Positions 1-31,849 of a stretch of DNA of 64,000 bases are shown piece by piece. The translations under genes and the position numbers were made by a program. Source of the DNA: Phoronis australis (taxonomy: Eukaryota; Phoronida; Phoronidae); NCBI GenBank assembly GCA_002633005.1, contig NMRA01000503.1, positions 248,001 to 312,000 of the forward strand. Reading direction: 5' to 3'. The notes beneath the pieces are model-generated. The model did not search any database. It saw only the letters and a list, made by a program, of their open reading frames with translations, and was not told the DNA's origin. The first letter of the stretch is position 1; each line of letters opens with the position of its first letter.

Positions 1-49
1 AAACTGGTTCAGACGCCCATGACTACTCCTACATATTACGTTGAAGAAA

Positions 50-815
50 GCTCAGAAATTGTTTACAATAAGACAACATTGACCTCCACGCCTGATTTTG
101 GTATTGTTCGATCATTTTCATTCCAAAAATGTATGAATGTGTCCTCTACTGTGTTTCCTCACTATTTATCGTCAAAATTCTGTTCCCACTATTTCCCGGT
201 TGACACTACCACAATCACTCAACTCAATATTAAAGCGACACCTGTTGATAATGAAAGGAACAGCATAATCATTTCTGAATGGTGTTTGCCTGTGAGATTC
301 CCCCTTATGTTTTCTGAGATAACATGAAGCAATTAACAAGGGGCAGCATTTTTTCCAAAATTTTTAGAATTGTGATCATTCGCTGAACTGATACCCTTTT
401 CATAAATTTACACCACGAAAACAACCCCTTCTTCGTGTATTCTTGCTAGAGAATGCATACCAGGGTTACAATAGGAATTCGCATCCTTAGTCTTGGGATT
501 GTAGCTCGGGCCCGCGATCAACTGGTCTCGGTCAGTTTGAACTTATGAAGAGCGACGCCCTCCAGAATGTAGGTGTCAGTAAATTAGTTCAGTTCTTGGC
601 TGTTAGATGACTCCTTCCATTCAACATGGCGATATCACTACTGGGAAATAGTGCGAGCTGAAATTTGACGATAGTAAGAGGTCAAGGGAACGGGGTAGAA
701 GACTGTTTTGTGTATTTTTGGGAGACAACGATGTGAGGAATCGAACGATACCAAAATCATATGTGTAGGTCAATGTCGTCATGTTGTACACAATTACTGA
801 AAGCTCCCCCTCTCG
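50..815. repeat. Imperfect inverted repeat upstream of the SelO gene
   Basis: Positions about 50-215 on the plus strand recur, inverted, at about 640-815. The shared core reads like GATTTTGGTATTGTTCGAT on one arm and its near reverse complement on the other; the arms look roughly three-quarters identical by eye. About 430 bp separate them. This looks like a decayed foldback element. Short open frames over each arm are similar to each other only because the arms are copies; I see no gene here. The remaining sequence to 1328 shows nothing I can name. Confidence 0.6.
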
Positions 816-1328
816 ATCTCCAGACCACCCAGAAACTGTGCCTGTTGAAAACATTTCGACTTATTGTTTTGTCCGCACCACTTCATTTGCTTCCAGTTCC
901 TTGGTTAACTTTTCTTTGATGTACTCAGTACTGTATCCAGACATATTTTACGTGTTAAAAGTTCTACGCGAGAGAAGTTCTTCAAAACATAAATTTTCGG
1001 AGAAACGACTTTAGTTTCACTTTCAACAGCGTTCACCGGGCACCTGCTCTCCAATCAAGCTTTCCAAGGAGGCAACCATGTTATAGTTTGATTTACTTAA
1101 AACAGAAACAGCAAAACATTTTAAACAGGTTACATAAACTGATGAATTCGGTTTTCAATAACTTCTGTATTTCAATAAACTACATATCATTCGTTATTTC
1201 AATTATTTGAATCAAAACAACAAAACGTATCTTGTTCCATTTAGTCTAGTTCCATTTTTGTGAGCAAAAACTGTAGTGAACGCATGCGTATTGTCGACTT
1301 CCGACGTAAACATGAGTTGTGAGCTGGC

Positions 1329-6167
<4,839 letters not shown>

Positions 6168-6269
6168 AAAGGAGTGTGTGCCTTAAAAATGCAGAATTTG
6201 AATATTTCTGTGAATATATTATAGGGAGTATATCTAATGATATTTGACCTTGCCTGGGCTAGCTTGGTT

Positions 6270-6472
6270 ACCTAAAAATTACCACTGTCCCTGTTTCTCG
6301 AGATACCTTGACCTAAAAATACCACTGTCCCTGTTTCTCAAGATACCTTGACCTAAAAATACCACTGTCCCTGTTTCTCGAGATACCTTGACCTAAAAAT
6401 ACGACTGTCCCTGTTTCTCGAGATACCTTGACCTAAAAATACCACTGACTGTCCCTGTTTCTTGAGAAACCT
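6270..6472 (+). repeat. 40-bp tandem repeat in the SelO 3' UTR region
   Basis: Five units start at 6270, 6311, 6351, 6391 and 6431 with the core CCTAAAAATACCACTGTCCC and a CTCGAGATACCTTG end. Units differ by single bases and the last one carries a 4-bp insertion. It begins about 100 bp after the stop codon, so it is probably transcribed in the SelO 3' UTR. Confidence 0.95.
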
Positions 6473-7360
6473 TGAAATATCTCCAGTTTTGGACACAGTT
6501 AGGCAGACAAGTGAAATATTTATTTTCCCACTTTTTAATGTTATGCTGAGTGCTGTTTAGGTTATGTGACTATGGGCATTTGCAGTTGGTGCCTTTGCTG
6601 TTCACCCAGTCAAGTAATTTTACTGTAAACATGAATTAATGTTCTACTCTCTCTCTGTAAGTGAGGAATACGGCTACCGGTAGCTGTAATGCACTATGCT
6701 GAAGAATTCCACCTATAGTGGATATTTACTGAATTAGGAACTTGATGCAGTTTTTTAATAAGATAATAATTGATGTTTTCATATTATATTGATTTCTTAT
6801 CTCATAACAAGCAGAAGCTGCTTTCAGGCTCTTGGTGCACAGAAGAACTCAGTCCAAATAGGATTTTTCTGTCACTGATTGTTTCTTATTAAAAGACAAG
6901 TCTAAAGTTTTCCTTGTGCAATAATTTTTCTTTTTTGGGAATTTGTGGTGCCTGATCTTTGTAGCAGTGGATCTGGAATATTGTCAAGGGAGCCCAAGAA
7001 TGGCCAAAAATATGGGTTGCCTGAGATGGCCTCCATTACGACTATTGCATGTGAACAAGCAGAGGTCTGGACTCCTCATGATGCATGCCTGCTGTGTGTG
7101 TCTGACTGCTGCCAGTGTATCATGCATGCATACACTCTAGTTTGCCTCAATGCATAAGCCAGTATTTGAAGCTAATCTTTATAAAAAATTAGGTTGTCCA
7201 CCTGGAAATTTTAGTCTTGACCTGGTTCCACTGTTATGTAAATGTAAATTTAAATCATTGTGTTAGTTATTGAAACTAGTAAGAGTTACTGAGTAGTAAC
7301 CGCAAAAATCTAGTATTTCAATGTGCAATTTTCATTGGTGTACTTGTTACTATTTTGAGA

Positions 7361-7366
7361 AATAAA
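7361..7366 (+). terminator. Candidate poly(A) signal AATAAA for the SelO gene
   Basis: AATAAA lies about 1.2 kb after the SelO stop codon and is followed by T-rich sequence. A second AATAAA occurs at about 8190-8195. Which one is used cannot be told from sequence alone. Confidence 0.35.
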
Positions 7367-7579
7367 TGTTTTTAAAATATACTTTTATTTATCATTTTGT
7401 CTCAGACAACAAGCTCTTTTCACATTCTCAGTAGAGGGAAGGCTGTTGGATGGCCTGAAAGTTTTCATTAAGTAAATTTTTTTTCTAATCTGGGCATTTG
7501 TGATTTATATGCTTTTGGTTAAAATTTATCAATCCTGTCCGTATATGCACACACACTCACACACACTTGTGTCAGTGAA

Positions 7580-7865
7580 TTTTTTGCTTGGAAGGGGTAA
7601 CTGGTCCTGCATAGTGGCTTAGAATTTTGTGGATCATTGTAAATCGTGGATGTCATTCACACATAAGAAGCCTTTCTGAAATTGACATGCGTGGTCTGTG
7701 AAAGCAGTTCTTTATGAACTCTGCTCTTAGTCACATAACTGTCCCAGTTGGACTGTGTAACTAAATACAGATTAACAAAGAGTCTATGGTCCTGGCTGAG
7801 AAGAAAACTGTTTTATTATTTCCTTTGAATTCTGAATACCTGAGCCCAGAATGTGAATGCGTGCC
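7580..7865 (+). repeat. Left arm of a large inverted duplication (partner about 11690-11965)
   Basis: This arm and the reverse complement of about 11690-11965 share long near-identical words such as AACTGTCCCAGTTGGACTGT, TATGGTCCTGGCTGAGA and GAAAGCAGTTCTTT, with overall identity near 80 percent by eye. The arms lie about 3.8 kb apart and enclose the assembly gap. They may be two inverted copies of one dispersed element or the ends of one large foldback. Confidence 0.8.
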
Positions 7866-8501
7866 TACATTTGCCGGGATCCAGTGTCCTTCTCCAAAGG
7901 CAATGCACTTACCAGCTTAGTCTTGATAGCGATTGCAGAGATAACTCATTCTGTTACTAATTTAAAGTAGTAAGACTGATACTGTACAGTTAAGACATGC
8001 ACCAGTGAACGGGACACCTTTCTGCACTTACAGAAAAGTCTCGGGGATATTCTGGTATTTCTGTACGGGAAACAATACGAAAATGACTGGAGAACATTGT
8101 TTTGAAGAAATCAAGTTTCATATACATATAGGGGTGGTATACAGTGTGTTTTTATTTTTGTACGTTCAGTGGTTCAGAGATAGATATCAAATAAATTGAA
8201 ATTAAAATAATCTTTCTATTAAGACCCAGTAGAGAGAGAAGAAAAGGAGAGTTTATTTGATTAGAAATATATTCCACTCGGCAATTGATTCGGTCACAGC
8301 AACACTGACTCCAAAGAACAACCACTCCGAAAAAACAATATTCTGAAAAAAATCACACCTCCCTCCAAATATGAACCCATTTGTTTCATTTAATCACAGT
8401 AATATGATACCGGTACACTTTCTTTTGGTCAACTTCAAGGTATATACCTTACAAGAGTCGTTAACTCTAAAAAAGAGTAGAAACGTCAGAAACCAGCCGT
8501 A

Positions 8502-8963
8502 GTGGATTTCAGTGTCGAAATTTTAATTTTTTGCGCGGGCATTTTGATTCTAAGTAAGAAATTAATAATCCATTCCAGTGAAAGTGTGAGAAAGTTTATG
8601 AAGGCCGAGTTTGACTTGGAACATTTCGAGAAAATGTTCCCAGTTTTCTATGTTCCGCCAACCTCTCGCTCTCGTTTGTTTCTTAGAGGCATAGCTTTGT
8701 TTATTACCCTGTACACCAAAGTACACAATTTCGTTTTCAACTGGAAATCAAAATTATTTATAAACTTTAACACTGTTTTAACTGATGTTAAAGGCTTCGA
8801 TATATTGTTAAACTTGATATCAACTACCATCCGTCTAATACGACGAATGGAAAAGATTTCCGAATGTCGAAAGTCTACGTGTCAATACACATGCCTAGAG
8901 TTGCCGGAAAATATCGGAAAGCCACTTTTAGGGGACTTTCAGTTCAAAGTATTTTTTTTTTAA
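8502..8963 (+). CDS. Unrecognised 153-codon open frame (doubtful)
   Basis: The predicted product has a hydrophobic N-terminal segment (residues 5-21) and a mix of basic and hydrophobic helices after it. I recognise no domain. It ends in a T-run directly before a MITE copy at 8974, and neither a convincing splice donor nor a promoter is visible. It could be a real single-exon gene, a first exon, or chance in AT-rich DNA. Confidence 0.15.
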   Translation: MDFSVEILIFCAGILILSKKLIIHSSESVRKFMKAEFDLEHFEKMFPVFYVPPTSRSRLFLRGIALFITLYTKVHNFVFNWKSKLFINFNTVLTDVKGFDILLNLISTTIRLIRRMEKISECRKSTCQYTCLELPENIGKPLLGDFQFKVFFF

Positions 8964-8973
8964 TAATGTTTTT

Positions 8974-9216
8974 CATGCGCGCACCCAGGGGGAGGGGGGG
9001 CTCGGGGACTCAAATGAGTCCCCCATTTGGTGAAGTGGACAAAAAGGTCCGCCTCAGAGAAACAAAAAGTCCGAGAAAACGAGACAAAAGTCCACTGAAA
9101 AGGCAGACGCAAAGTGAAGGTGGTACCCCATTTTTAGTCCTCCCGCTTTTTTGTAAGCAAAAGGTCCACATCGCCAAAAATTCGAGCCTCCCATATTAAA
9201 GGCTGGGTGTTCGCAT
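8974..9216 (+). mobile_element. MITE with CATGCGCGCACCCAG ends, copy A
   Basis: The left end is CATGCGCGCACCCAG and the right end is CTGGGTGTTCGCAT, a slightly decayed inverted copy. The interior has a G-run, the word GCCCCC/GTCCCCCATTTGGTGAAG, an AGAAACAAAAAGTCCGAGAAA segment and a GGTACCCC segment. The same arrangement recurs at 35569-35772, 48148-48393 and, inverted, 51327-51540. It has no coding capacity and is a non-autonomous DNA element. Confidence 0.9.
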
Positions 9217-10404
9217 ATTTTAGATGAATATCAAATATGTATATGGTTTTATTATTTTTTTGAAAATTGGTTTACGATAGTTTTCGAGTCAAAAATAACA
9301 GAAAATCGTTGTTAGTAGTGATTTTTGGAATAATGGGCCTTCGGATTAGTGTATTTTTCGGAAGGGCATACCCGTCACAAGTGCAAGCACAAGCCTAAAT
9401 GCGCGTCAATAGCCTATCATCATTCAATTCTTGTGTTGCCTAGCAATAACGAAACAGATCTTCCGATTCTCAGTTTTCTGTGTTACTTCAGTATAAAAAA
9501 TAGACGTGAATCAGTCGGCTACCGGGAATTTCGGAAAGTAGGCAAACCAGTCATGTGGGCGTGTTTTCGGAAAATTTCCCGAAACTATCCCATGGGCGTA
9601 TTAACCGGTAAGTGTTTGGGATGTGTTTTGAAAAATCTGATAAATGATTCTTCTGATACATGTATGTTGATGTAAAATTTTGATTTTTGCAGACTTACAT
9701 CGTGATTTCACTCAAATGACTATCATTAAACGAGATATCTTGAGTGACATTATTGGTCACTACGTGACACCATTGTGACGCTAATGAGCTATTTAATTCA
9801 TTGGGACATTCAGTCACTGAACAGTGTTGTGAGAGAATCACTTTGAAACTCCATCATGAAATGTTTGATAGTTTCCGAGAACAAGCCCTCCTTTCTGAAA
9901 ATACGCCCGGGCCTATATTCGGTTGCATTTGTTCTTTTTGAAAGTTCGTTTTCAAAACCATATCCCGGCGCCCATAGCTCTGTTCAAAGACGTTAACTTT
10001 CTACGCCCGACGGTATTTTTTCTGTTTTCGCAAAATTCAGTCCCGGAACTTGCCCAAGAAAAGTCATATTAGTCTCCTGCACAGACCCTCGAGCAATCCG
10101 TGACGTCACTTGTGAGGCCCGGGAACCAGGGCCCGGTCTCTAATCTTTGTACTCGAAACGAACTCGAAACTATTTTTGGCAATTTCTCTGCTCCTTTTGT
10201 GCGAACTTAAGATAATTGGTTATCAGACTGAGCTCGAATACATTATAGTTGATGCATAGGAGTTTCTAGTTCAAGTTTGCCCTTGAAGACCCTTATATTC
10301 GTGCTACAAACTCGAGTAAAAACTCGAAATTTCGAGTTCAAACTCGAACTTATTGCTTTAATATTGGGTTTACAAACTGTGAACTAAGGGCAATAAATTA
10401 TCTA
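9217..10404. other. Intergenic stretch, no gene supported
   Basis: A short open frame at 9349-9675 shows no domain. The segment 10140-10345 has many CTCGAA/TTCGAG words (for example ACTCGAAACGAACTCGAAAC), a short degenerate repeat. Nothing else can be supported. Confidence 0.5.
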
Positions 10405-10498
10405 NNNNNNNNNNNNNNNNNNNNNNNNNNNNNNNNNNNNNNNNNNNNNNNNNNNNNNNNNNNNNNNNNNNNNNNNNNNNNNNNNNNNNNNNNNNNNN
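10405..10498. other. Assembly gap (94 N)
   Basis: Ninety-four unknown bases. The gap lies between SelO and ERK5 and inside the inverted duplication pair 7580-7865 / 11690-11965, so repeats may have broken the assembly here. A 5' exon of ERK5 could be hidden in it. Confidence 0.99.
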
Positions 10499-10599
10499 TT
10501 AGTAAAATCTACTGATTTTTAAGTGGTTTTAAAAAACAATCGGTAAACTCACCGATTTTTGTCTCATTACTTTGATACGTGTCTCTTCCGATAAGTTAG

Positions 10600-10790
10600 T
10601 ACCTAACGTGCAGACGAGAACTCCAAATTGGAACGCTAAGTCCCGCGTGGTTGCGCTGCACGCGAAACAAGATGGCGGACGAACTTTGGAGCCTGACGAA
10701 AACAGGTAACCGGACGATACAGTTAGACAGTAGGCCTACCACCGTCTCAACTGGACCCAGTAGAGACGGTGGCCATCCCATAGGACCGTC
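10600..10790 (+). promoter_or_regulatory. Possible ERK5 promoter or 5' exon, with YY1-like site and hairpin
   Basis: This is a local CpG-bearing stretch. ACAAGATGGCGGAC at 10667-10680 matches the YY1 consensus that often marks animal transcription starts and also provides an ATG in good context. A splice donor AACAG|GTAACC follows at 10705/10706. A perfect 10-bp stem (CCACCGTCTC at 10739-10748, GAGACGGTGG at 10763-10772) lies just after. Splicing from 10705 to the ERK5 acceptor near 12252 would not keep the ERK5 frame from the ATG at 10672, so any exon here would be 5' UTR with an overlapping upstream frame, or belong elsewhere. Confidence 0.35.
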
Positions 10791-11689
10791 AGCTTTTCGT
10801 CAAATTATACCTCACATTAATTAAACCATCAAAGACATGTTGCGCTAAGTTGCATTATAAATGGACACATCTTTAGCCGCTGATGTCTTACTCTTCTCAG
10901 CTTGAACGAATACAACCACAATCAAACCTTTTTTGGTCACTCAGCCCTTCGTTCAGTTGCCCAAATTAGTAATTGGCCATTTTTACACTGCTCTTACCAG
11001 GAAGTATGACGTCATGGTCCCTGGGACAGAGCCGGGCACCTTGCGTGAATGCAAATAAAATGACACGTCGTGACAAGTCAACTTGTAAAGCCTGGTCTCG
11101 AGTTCAACTACAAACTGTCAGTTCTCCCCTATCGCAGAAATCTCACCTATTTTGATTAAGGAACAATTTGAGATCAATTTTATATAGTTAAGACATAGTC
11201 AACAATTGTTTTTTGTGTCAGAAGGCTGGTTTATTGCTAATTGTGGTCTTGATTTGAATCTTGAAAAGAATTTGTAGTGGTTGGAGTATTTAACAATTAA
11301 CATAAGCTGAAACATTGACTTCTATAAGTCCGTGAGAATGTGAAGGTGTAGGTGGTTTTCATAGGGATTCCTTTGCTTATAAAATGTGCTTAAAACACTG
11401 TGTTCTGTGGGGGAATTCAAGCTAAGACACAATATAATGACATTGAACAGTTTTCTGTGTATGTACAAGGTATAAGGAACTCGGCTTCCTTCTACAGTTC
11501 AACATATGGCTTATCCTCATTCTTTGCTGTTGGGAGAATACAGTCAACTTTGCATAATATAGTCAGTGTTTTATGTTTTGACTTAAAGTGTTAAAGAAGG
11601 CTGTATATGAAATACCAAGGCACTGTTCATTTGTTATTCTAATACTTAGCTGTTCTGATATTCATCTTTATTCATAAAAGCAACACATT

Positions 11690-11965
11690 CTGTGCTCATC
11701 TATTCACGAATCCACAAGAGATAAGTCCAGAGATAATTAAACAAACCGTCTCAGCCAGGACCATAAACCCTTTGTTAAGGTGTGTTTAGTTACACAGTCC
11801 AACTGGGACAGTTGTGTACTAAGATCAGAGTTCACAAAAAGAACTGCTTTCACTCTGTGCATTTCAATTTCAGGCCTATTATGTGTCGACTACACCCATG
11901 ATTTACAATGATCCCAAAAATTCTAAGACTATCACAGACTAGTTACCCCCTCCAAGCCCAAAATG
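11690..11965 (-). repeat. Right arm of the large inverted duplication
   Basis: Reverse-complement partner of about 7580-7865 (see that entry). It lies about 300 bp before the first ERK5 coding exon, so ERK5 transcripts may include it if transcription starts upstream. Confidence 0.8.
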
Positions 11966-12231
11966 ACAGTTTGTGACAGAAAGGATAAGGTCAAGTGCTG
12001 AATTGCTTCACAGTTTGGTAGTTATCCTAAAATGCTTAGTTTAGTTTAGTATTGCTGAACTTCAGTCAATTGAACATTTTGCAGCACCTCAGCTAAAATG
12101 CTTTGTTCACATGCACTGTTGAAGCTACCAGTTTTTACAGATTTCTGGTTGAACACAGACTGTTAGTAGAATTCAAAGCTTTACTAGTAGGCTTCAAGTT
12201 GTGTGCAACAAGTTTTATCATGGATTTATGA

Positions 12232-27919
<15,688 letters not shown>

Positions 27920-29775
27920 TTTTGTCGTTGAAAAAATGATTAGAGGAGTTATCCCCTGACCCTAGCGATATTAATTTTATGACGAACTAAACTTAGTTTA
28001 GCTTCATGAAAGATTTTTTTGAGAAAAGATATTAAGATTCTGTTACCTTTAGTTAAACGCATCATTTTTTAACTGTTTACAGTCTTCCTATAGTATTTTG
28101 AAAAATGTCAACTTGTGCTCTGTGTGTTTTCGGCCCAAAGATTTAAAATAAGTGCAAAAGCGATCTGAAAGAAAATATCCAGTCAGCTAAACTTGACCCA
28201 AAGCAAGTACAACTTATTGATTTAGAAAGGGATCCACTTTCCTTTACCAGACTTTAAATATGCTAAACTGAGCTAAGTACCTTTTAGATTGTCATACTAC
28301 ATGGATTTTTGTAAATATTCTTTTTAAGACTTGAGATCGTGTTGATCTTGTAAGAAATGCATTTTATTGCTTTCATTGAGTCTTGAATGAGCAGTTCTGA
28401 TGAACTTGCCACTATTGTTGACTAAACTATTGTAGTGCCACCTTGTGGTGGTCATCAGTTCTAAGATGTTTTAAGTAGTATATTCATGTTGATAAAGAAC
28501 TAGAGTCTTGTTGATTTTGTTATATTTTTTTTTGATTCATAAAAGTGACTCCGTTCACCACTAAAGGGTTGCATTGCTTTAAATATGTTCTAAAATTGCT
28601 TAGTTTTAACTGATGAAATCTTTTGTTTTTGAAATTCTTTGTGAGCATAGATACATACCAGGTTCATGGAAATAGCACCGGGATGTTTGTAGTCACAGAA
28701 ACCATTTTTTCTTAAAAAGTTGTGTTTTTATGGAACTTGCTGCAACTTCTGGAATTGGAATCCATAAACGTGAACATTTGTGCACAATAATTGCTAATAC
28801 ACATCAAGGATTTTCTTTTAAGGCCTTTTTGCCAGGGATCTGAGCTGTCATATGTTTTTGTGGTATGTTAAATCTTCAAATTTGAAAGCCAAGTTCTTGG
28901 GCCAAAAGGTCGTCTAAGAATATCCTGTGCACACTTTTGTAGGTAATAGAATTGAATAAACAAAACGTGTATGAAAAATTACATACCGTGAAGTTGCGTG
29001 GAGCTCTGTAACGACAATTTGTAGAAAAAAAACAAATGTCTAGGCACTGTTTCTGGTGTACCAAGTATGTTTCTTTTTTCATCAAGAATTTTAAAAATAT
29101 GGTTTCATGGGTTGAAACTGTTACTGAATAAAAATGTAACCCTTGGCCATCATTGAACTTCACCTTTTTAAATCCTATTTCGGGGTGTTTCTGAAGTCCA
29201 TCAATCTGCCTGAATAACTCTTACCTTGTGTGAATGGTGAATTCCAACTGGTCTTTTTGTGACCAAGATGTTGCTACAGTCTTTACAGGACACAGTCATG
29301 TTAGTCAATATGGCGTCATTTAGTAGATTGTTCTCTGTACTGCTAAGCAAGAATTTTAGTTCCATTTACCCTTCTACCTCTTTTATTTACAAAACGGTGA
29401 ACATTTGTTGTTTATTCTAGTAATTTGTACTCTTGGTGTAACCAGATGTTATTTTGATTTTGCACGTGTTAATGTCTCTTTCCCACTAATACCATAACTT
29501 CTCTGTTTGGAGGTGTTGTGGTTGGTGTGAAAGCATAAATCTCCGACTTAAAAACGGATATTGTCGTTTTTCGTGGCTGAATAACCAAAACACTTTTGGG
29601 GATTATTGTTGTGTGGGACTTATTAAGTTTTTAGCTTTGACCAGAGCTACAAACAATAAACTCTCTTGCTTTTTGGGATTTCATTACAAATTGACAATTC
29701 TTGCTGTTGTGTGTTAGACATTGGCTGAAATCGAAGCTGGTTGCACTACCTTTTTAATAGGGTTAAGATACTTAC

Positions 29776-29850
29776 TGAATGAGATTTAGTTCAGTCAGTA
29801 AAAGTTGTTTGCCTGCCATGCGAGAATTTCTGGTTCGATTCCATGCTTAA
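29776..29850 (+). repeat. tRNA-Gly(GCC)-like SINE head or tRNA pseudogene
   Basis: TTAGTTCAGTCAGTAAAAG resembles a pol III box A region, GCCTGCCATGCG resembles the Gly-GCC anticodon arm, and GGTTCGATTCC is a perfect box B. Acceptor-stem pairing is poor and there are extra bases in the D arm, so this is not a working tRNA gene. A tRNA-derived SINE is the likeliest reading. Confidence 0.6.
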
Positions 29851-30234
29851 GCTGATCTGGGATAAAAGATTTTCCTCGCCAATAATGTCACTTTAAACTG
29901 CCATGTTAACTTTTCAAAAATAGCTGGGTTAAAATGCGGAGTTGCAGTTAATACAGATAATTATGGTTCCTAGAGACTTTGACATATACATGCTGGTATT
30001 CGATGGAGAGCGCGAATCAACTGCGCCATCGTGTGTGTAATCGGAAAACTAACAACTCTGTTTCCTCAGAGCTGGGTGGGAACTGCCTATCCTACTTTTT
30101 CCTATTCTTTATGGAAAGTTGTTGGGAGGCCCGTATATCCTGTGTTGACGTTTTGTAGTCTTCAGATGAACTTTCGGAAAACTTGTATTTTACAGATTGT
30201 ATCAGGGACTGAATAAAGTTGGTAGACTGTTATA

Positions 30235-30545
30235 GTTTTAAAAGGACACTAAACCCTCGAGGATTTACACCAAACCACGTTCTGTCACCTGTTAAAGCCT
30301 CATTGGCGTCAATCTTTCAAGTTAAACGCAGGAATCAATTAAAATTTCATACTCCCTGTGTCACAGATTGAACATTGTGGTTCTTGGTGGGTGGTCTATT
30401 CCCACAGTCGTGTATTATTCGCTGAAAGCGTAGGTCACGCTTGGTGTTTTAAAGCAGACTTTGAAAGGAGTTATCAATTTTCCTCCAAACTTTTTGAGAA
30501 TTGTGGGGGGGTTAATTGGCCAAAACTGGGTTTGGTATCCTTTTA
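30235..30545 (+). repeat. ACTAAACCC dispersed repeat, copy 1
   Basis: It starts AAAGGACACTAAACCC and shares an ordered series of short words (for example GAAAGCGTAGGTCACG, AACGCAGACT-like) with 31190-31560 and with the 37793-38125 / 38996-39340 segments. Copies are strongly diverged. It has no coding capacity. Confidence 0.5.
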
Positions 30546-31189
30546 AAGAATGCATATTTGCCTAATTATGTGAACTGTTAATTGTGGATAATTGTTGTTA
30601 AATTATTGCCGTCAAATAAATGTCAAACGAATAATTGCTTTGTCTGTTGTATAATTATATAATGGTATGTGGTTAGTCATGCAAATTGTCTGCTCAAACA
30701 AACCAGGGTCGATCGTTTTATTACTGGGTAATTATTCCAATGGGCGCCCAAAGCAAGTTAATTGCCTTCGAAAAAAATGACTGTTTGAAAAAAGTTACGC
30801 CACAAACTATAAAGACAGGAAATGTTCATTTAACATGAAATAATCATACATGTGGGTGCATTTCAGTTAAAACTAAGTTGCCGATTTTAGAACTTTAGAA
30901 ATATTTAATTCACTTGGTTTTTAATTCCAAGAGCTGCAAAGCCACGCCATCACACAGTTTTTTTGAAAAATTTTGGACGAGAGTAAAATGAACCTGAAAT
31001 AATAAAAAACGTACAGCAGTGCGACTAAGGTTTGGCAAGTACGACTGGCATGACGTTTTGTCAACTTGAAGGTCGTGAAGTTGGGCGGGGTAGCATCTTG
31101 AGCTGAATGATCGAAAAAGAAAACATCAAATTTTACTCAAACTCTGATACCAACTTCTGAAAGTGTGGATCTGTTATATTTAGTTATCT

Positions 31190-31560
31190 CTTAAATGATA
31201 CTAAACCCTGTTTTGGAGATTTCACCAAAATCTGGTTCTTTCACTTGCTGATGTACCATTAGTACATTCCCTGAGTGATAAGTATTTTTCGACCAAAGAC
31301 AATGTCCCACTGTATCATAACTTGAATTTTGTGTTTTGAGATAGACGGTCTTTCCTCACAGTGGTCATGTAACTCGCCTGAAGCGTTAGTCACGGTTATC
31401 TTTTTAACAGACTTAGTGAGATTTTCAAACTTGTACCAAACTTGGGAGTATAATGGCAACGTCAACAGGGCATTATTTCATTCTAAAGATTTAAATTCAC
31501 AAGTCCTTTACGATATCTGCTAATAGTCCAAACCCGGGTTTAATATACTTTTAATTGGCT
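31190..31560 (+). repeat. ACTAAACCC dispersed repeat, copy 2
   Basis: It starts AATGATACTAAACCCTG and contains GAAGCGTTAGTCACGGTT, aligned in order with copy 1. It lies about 300 bp downstream of the VKORC1 stop codon. Confidence 0.5.
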
Positions 31561-31849
31561 TACACTGACGTATATCGCCATACACCAGTTTCTTTAAAGA
31601 TGCTGTGAGCCCACGTTCATGGCGTCAAAGAAACAAACTTTTGATTTAGAATACTGACCATTATAAATCTCGTGTTAACGTATAATTGTTCCTTAATTGC
31701 ACACGTTTGAAAAGAACTGACACTTCGTCATTGTTTGAGACCAAGCTCGGCGCACCATGACCCGCCACGTATCCCGGCCAGCAATTTTATCACATACAGT
31801 ACAAAAACAACAACAATATTTCCGTGGTCACAAATCGTAATTGTAGCCT

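Larger units (their letters stand above)
27920..31849. other. ERK5 3' region and intergenic DNA to VKORC1
   Basis: AATAAA occurs at 28955-28960, 29127-29132, 30212-30217 and 30615-30620; the ERK5 poly(A) site could be any of these. The stretch also holds a tRNA-like SINE head (29776-29850) and two diverged copies of an ACTAAACCC family (about 30235-30545 and 31190-31560). Genes converge here, ERK5 from the left and VKORC1 from the right. I see no other coding exon. Confidence 0.6.
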
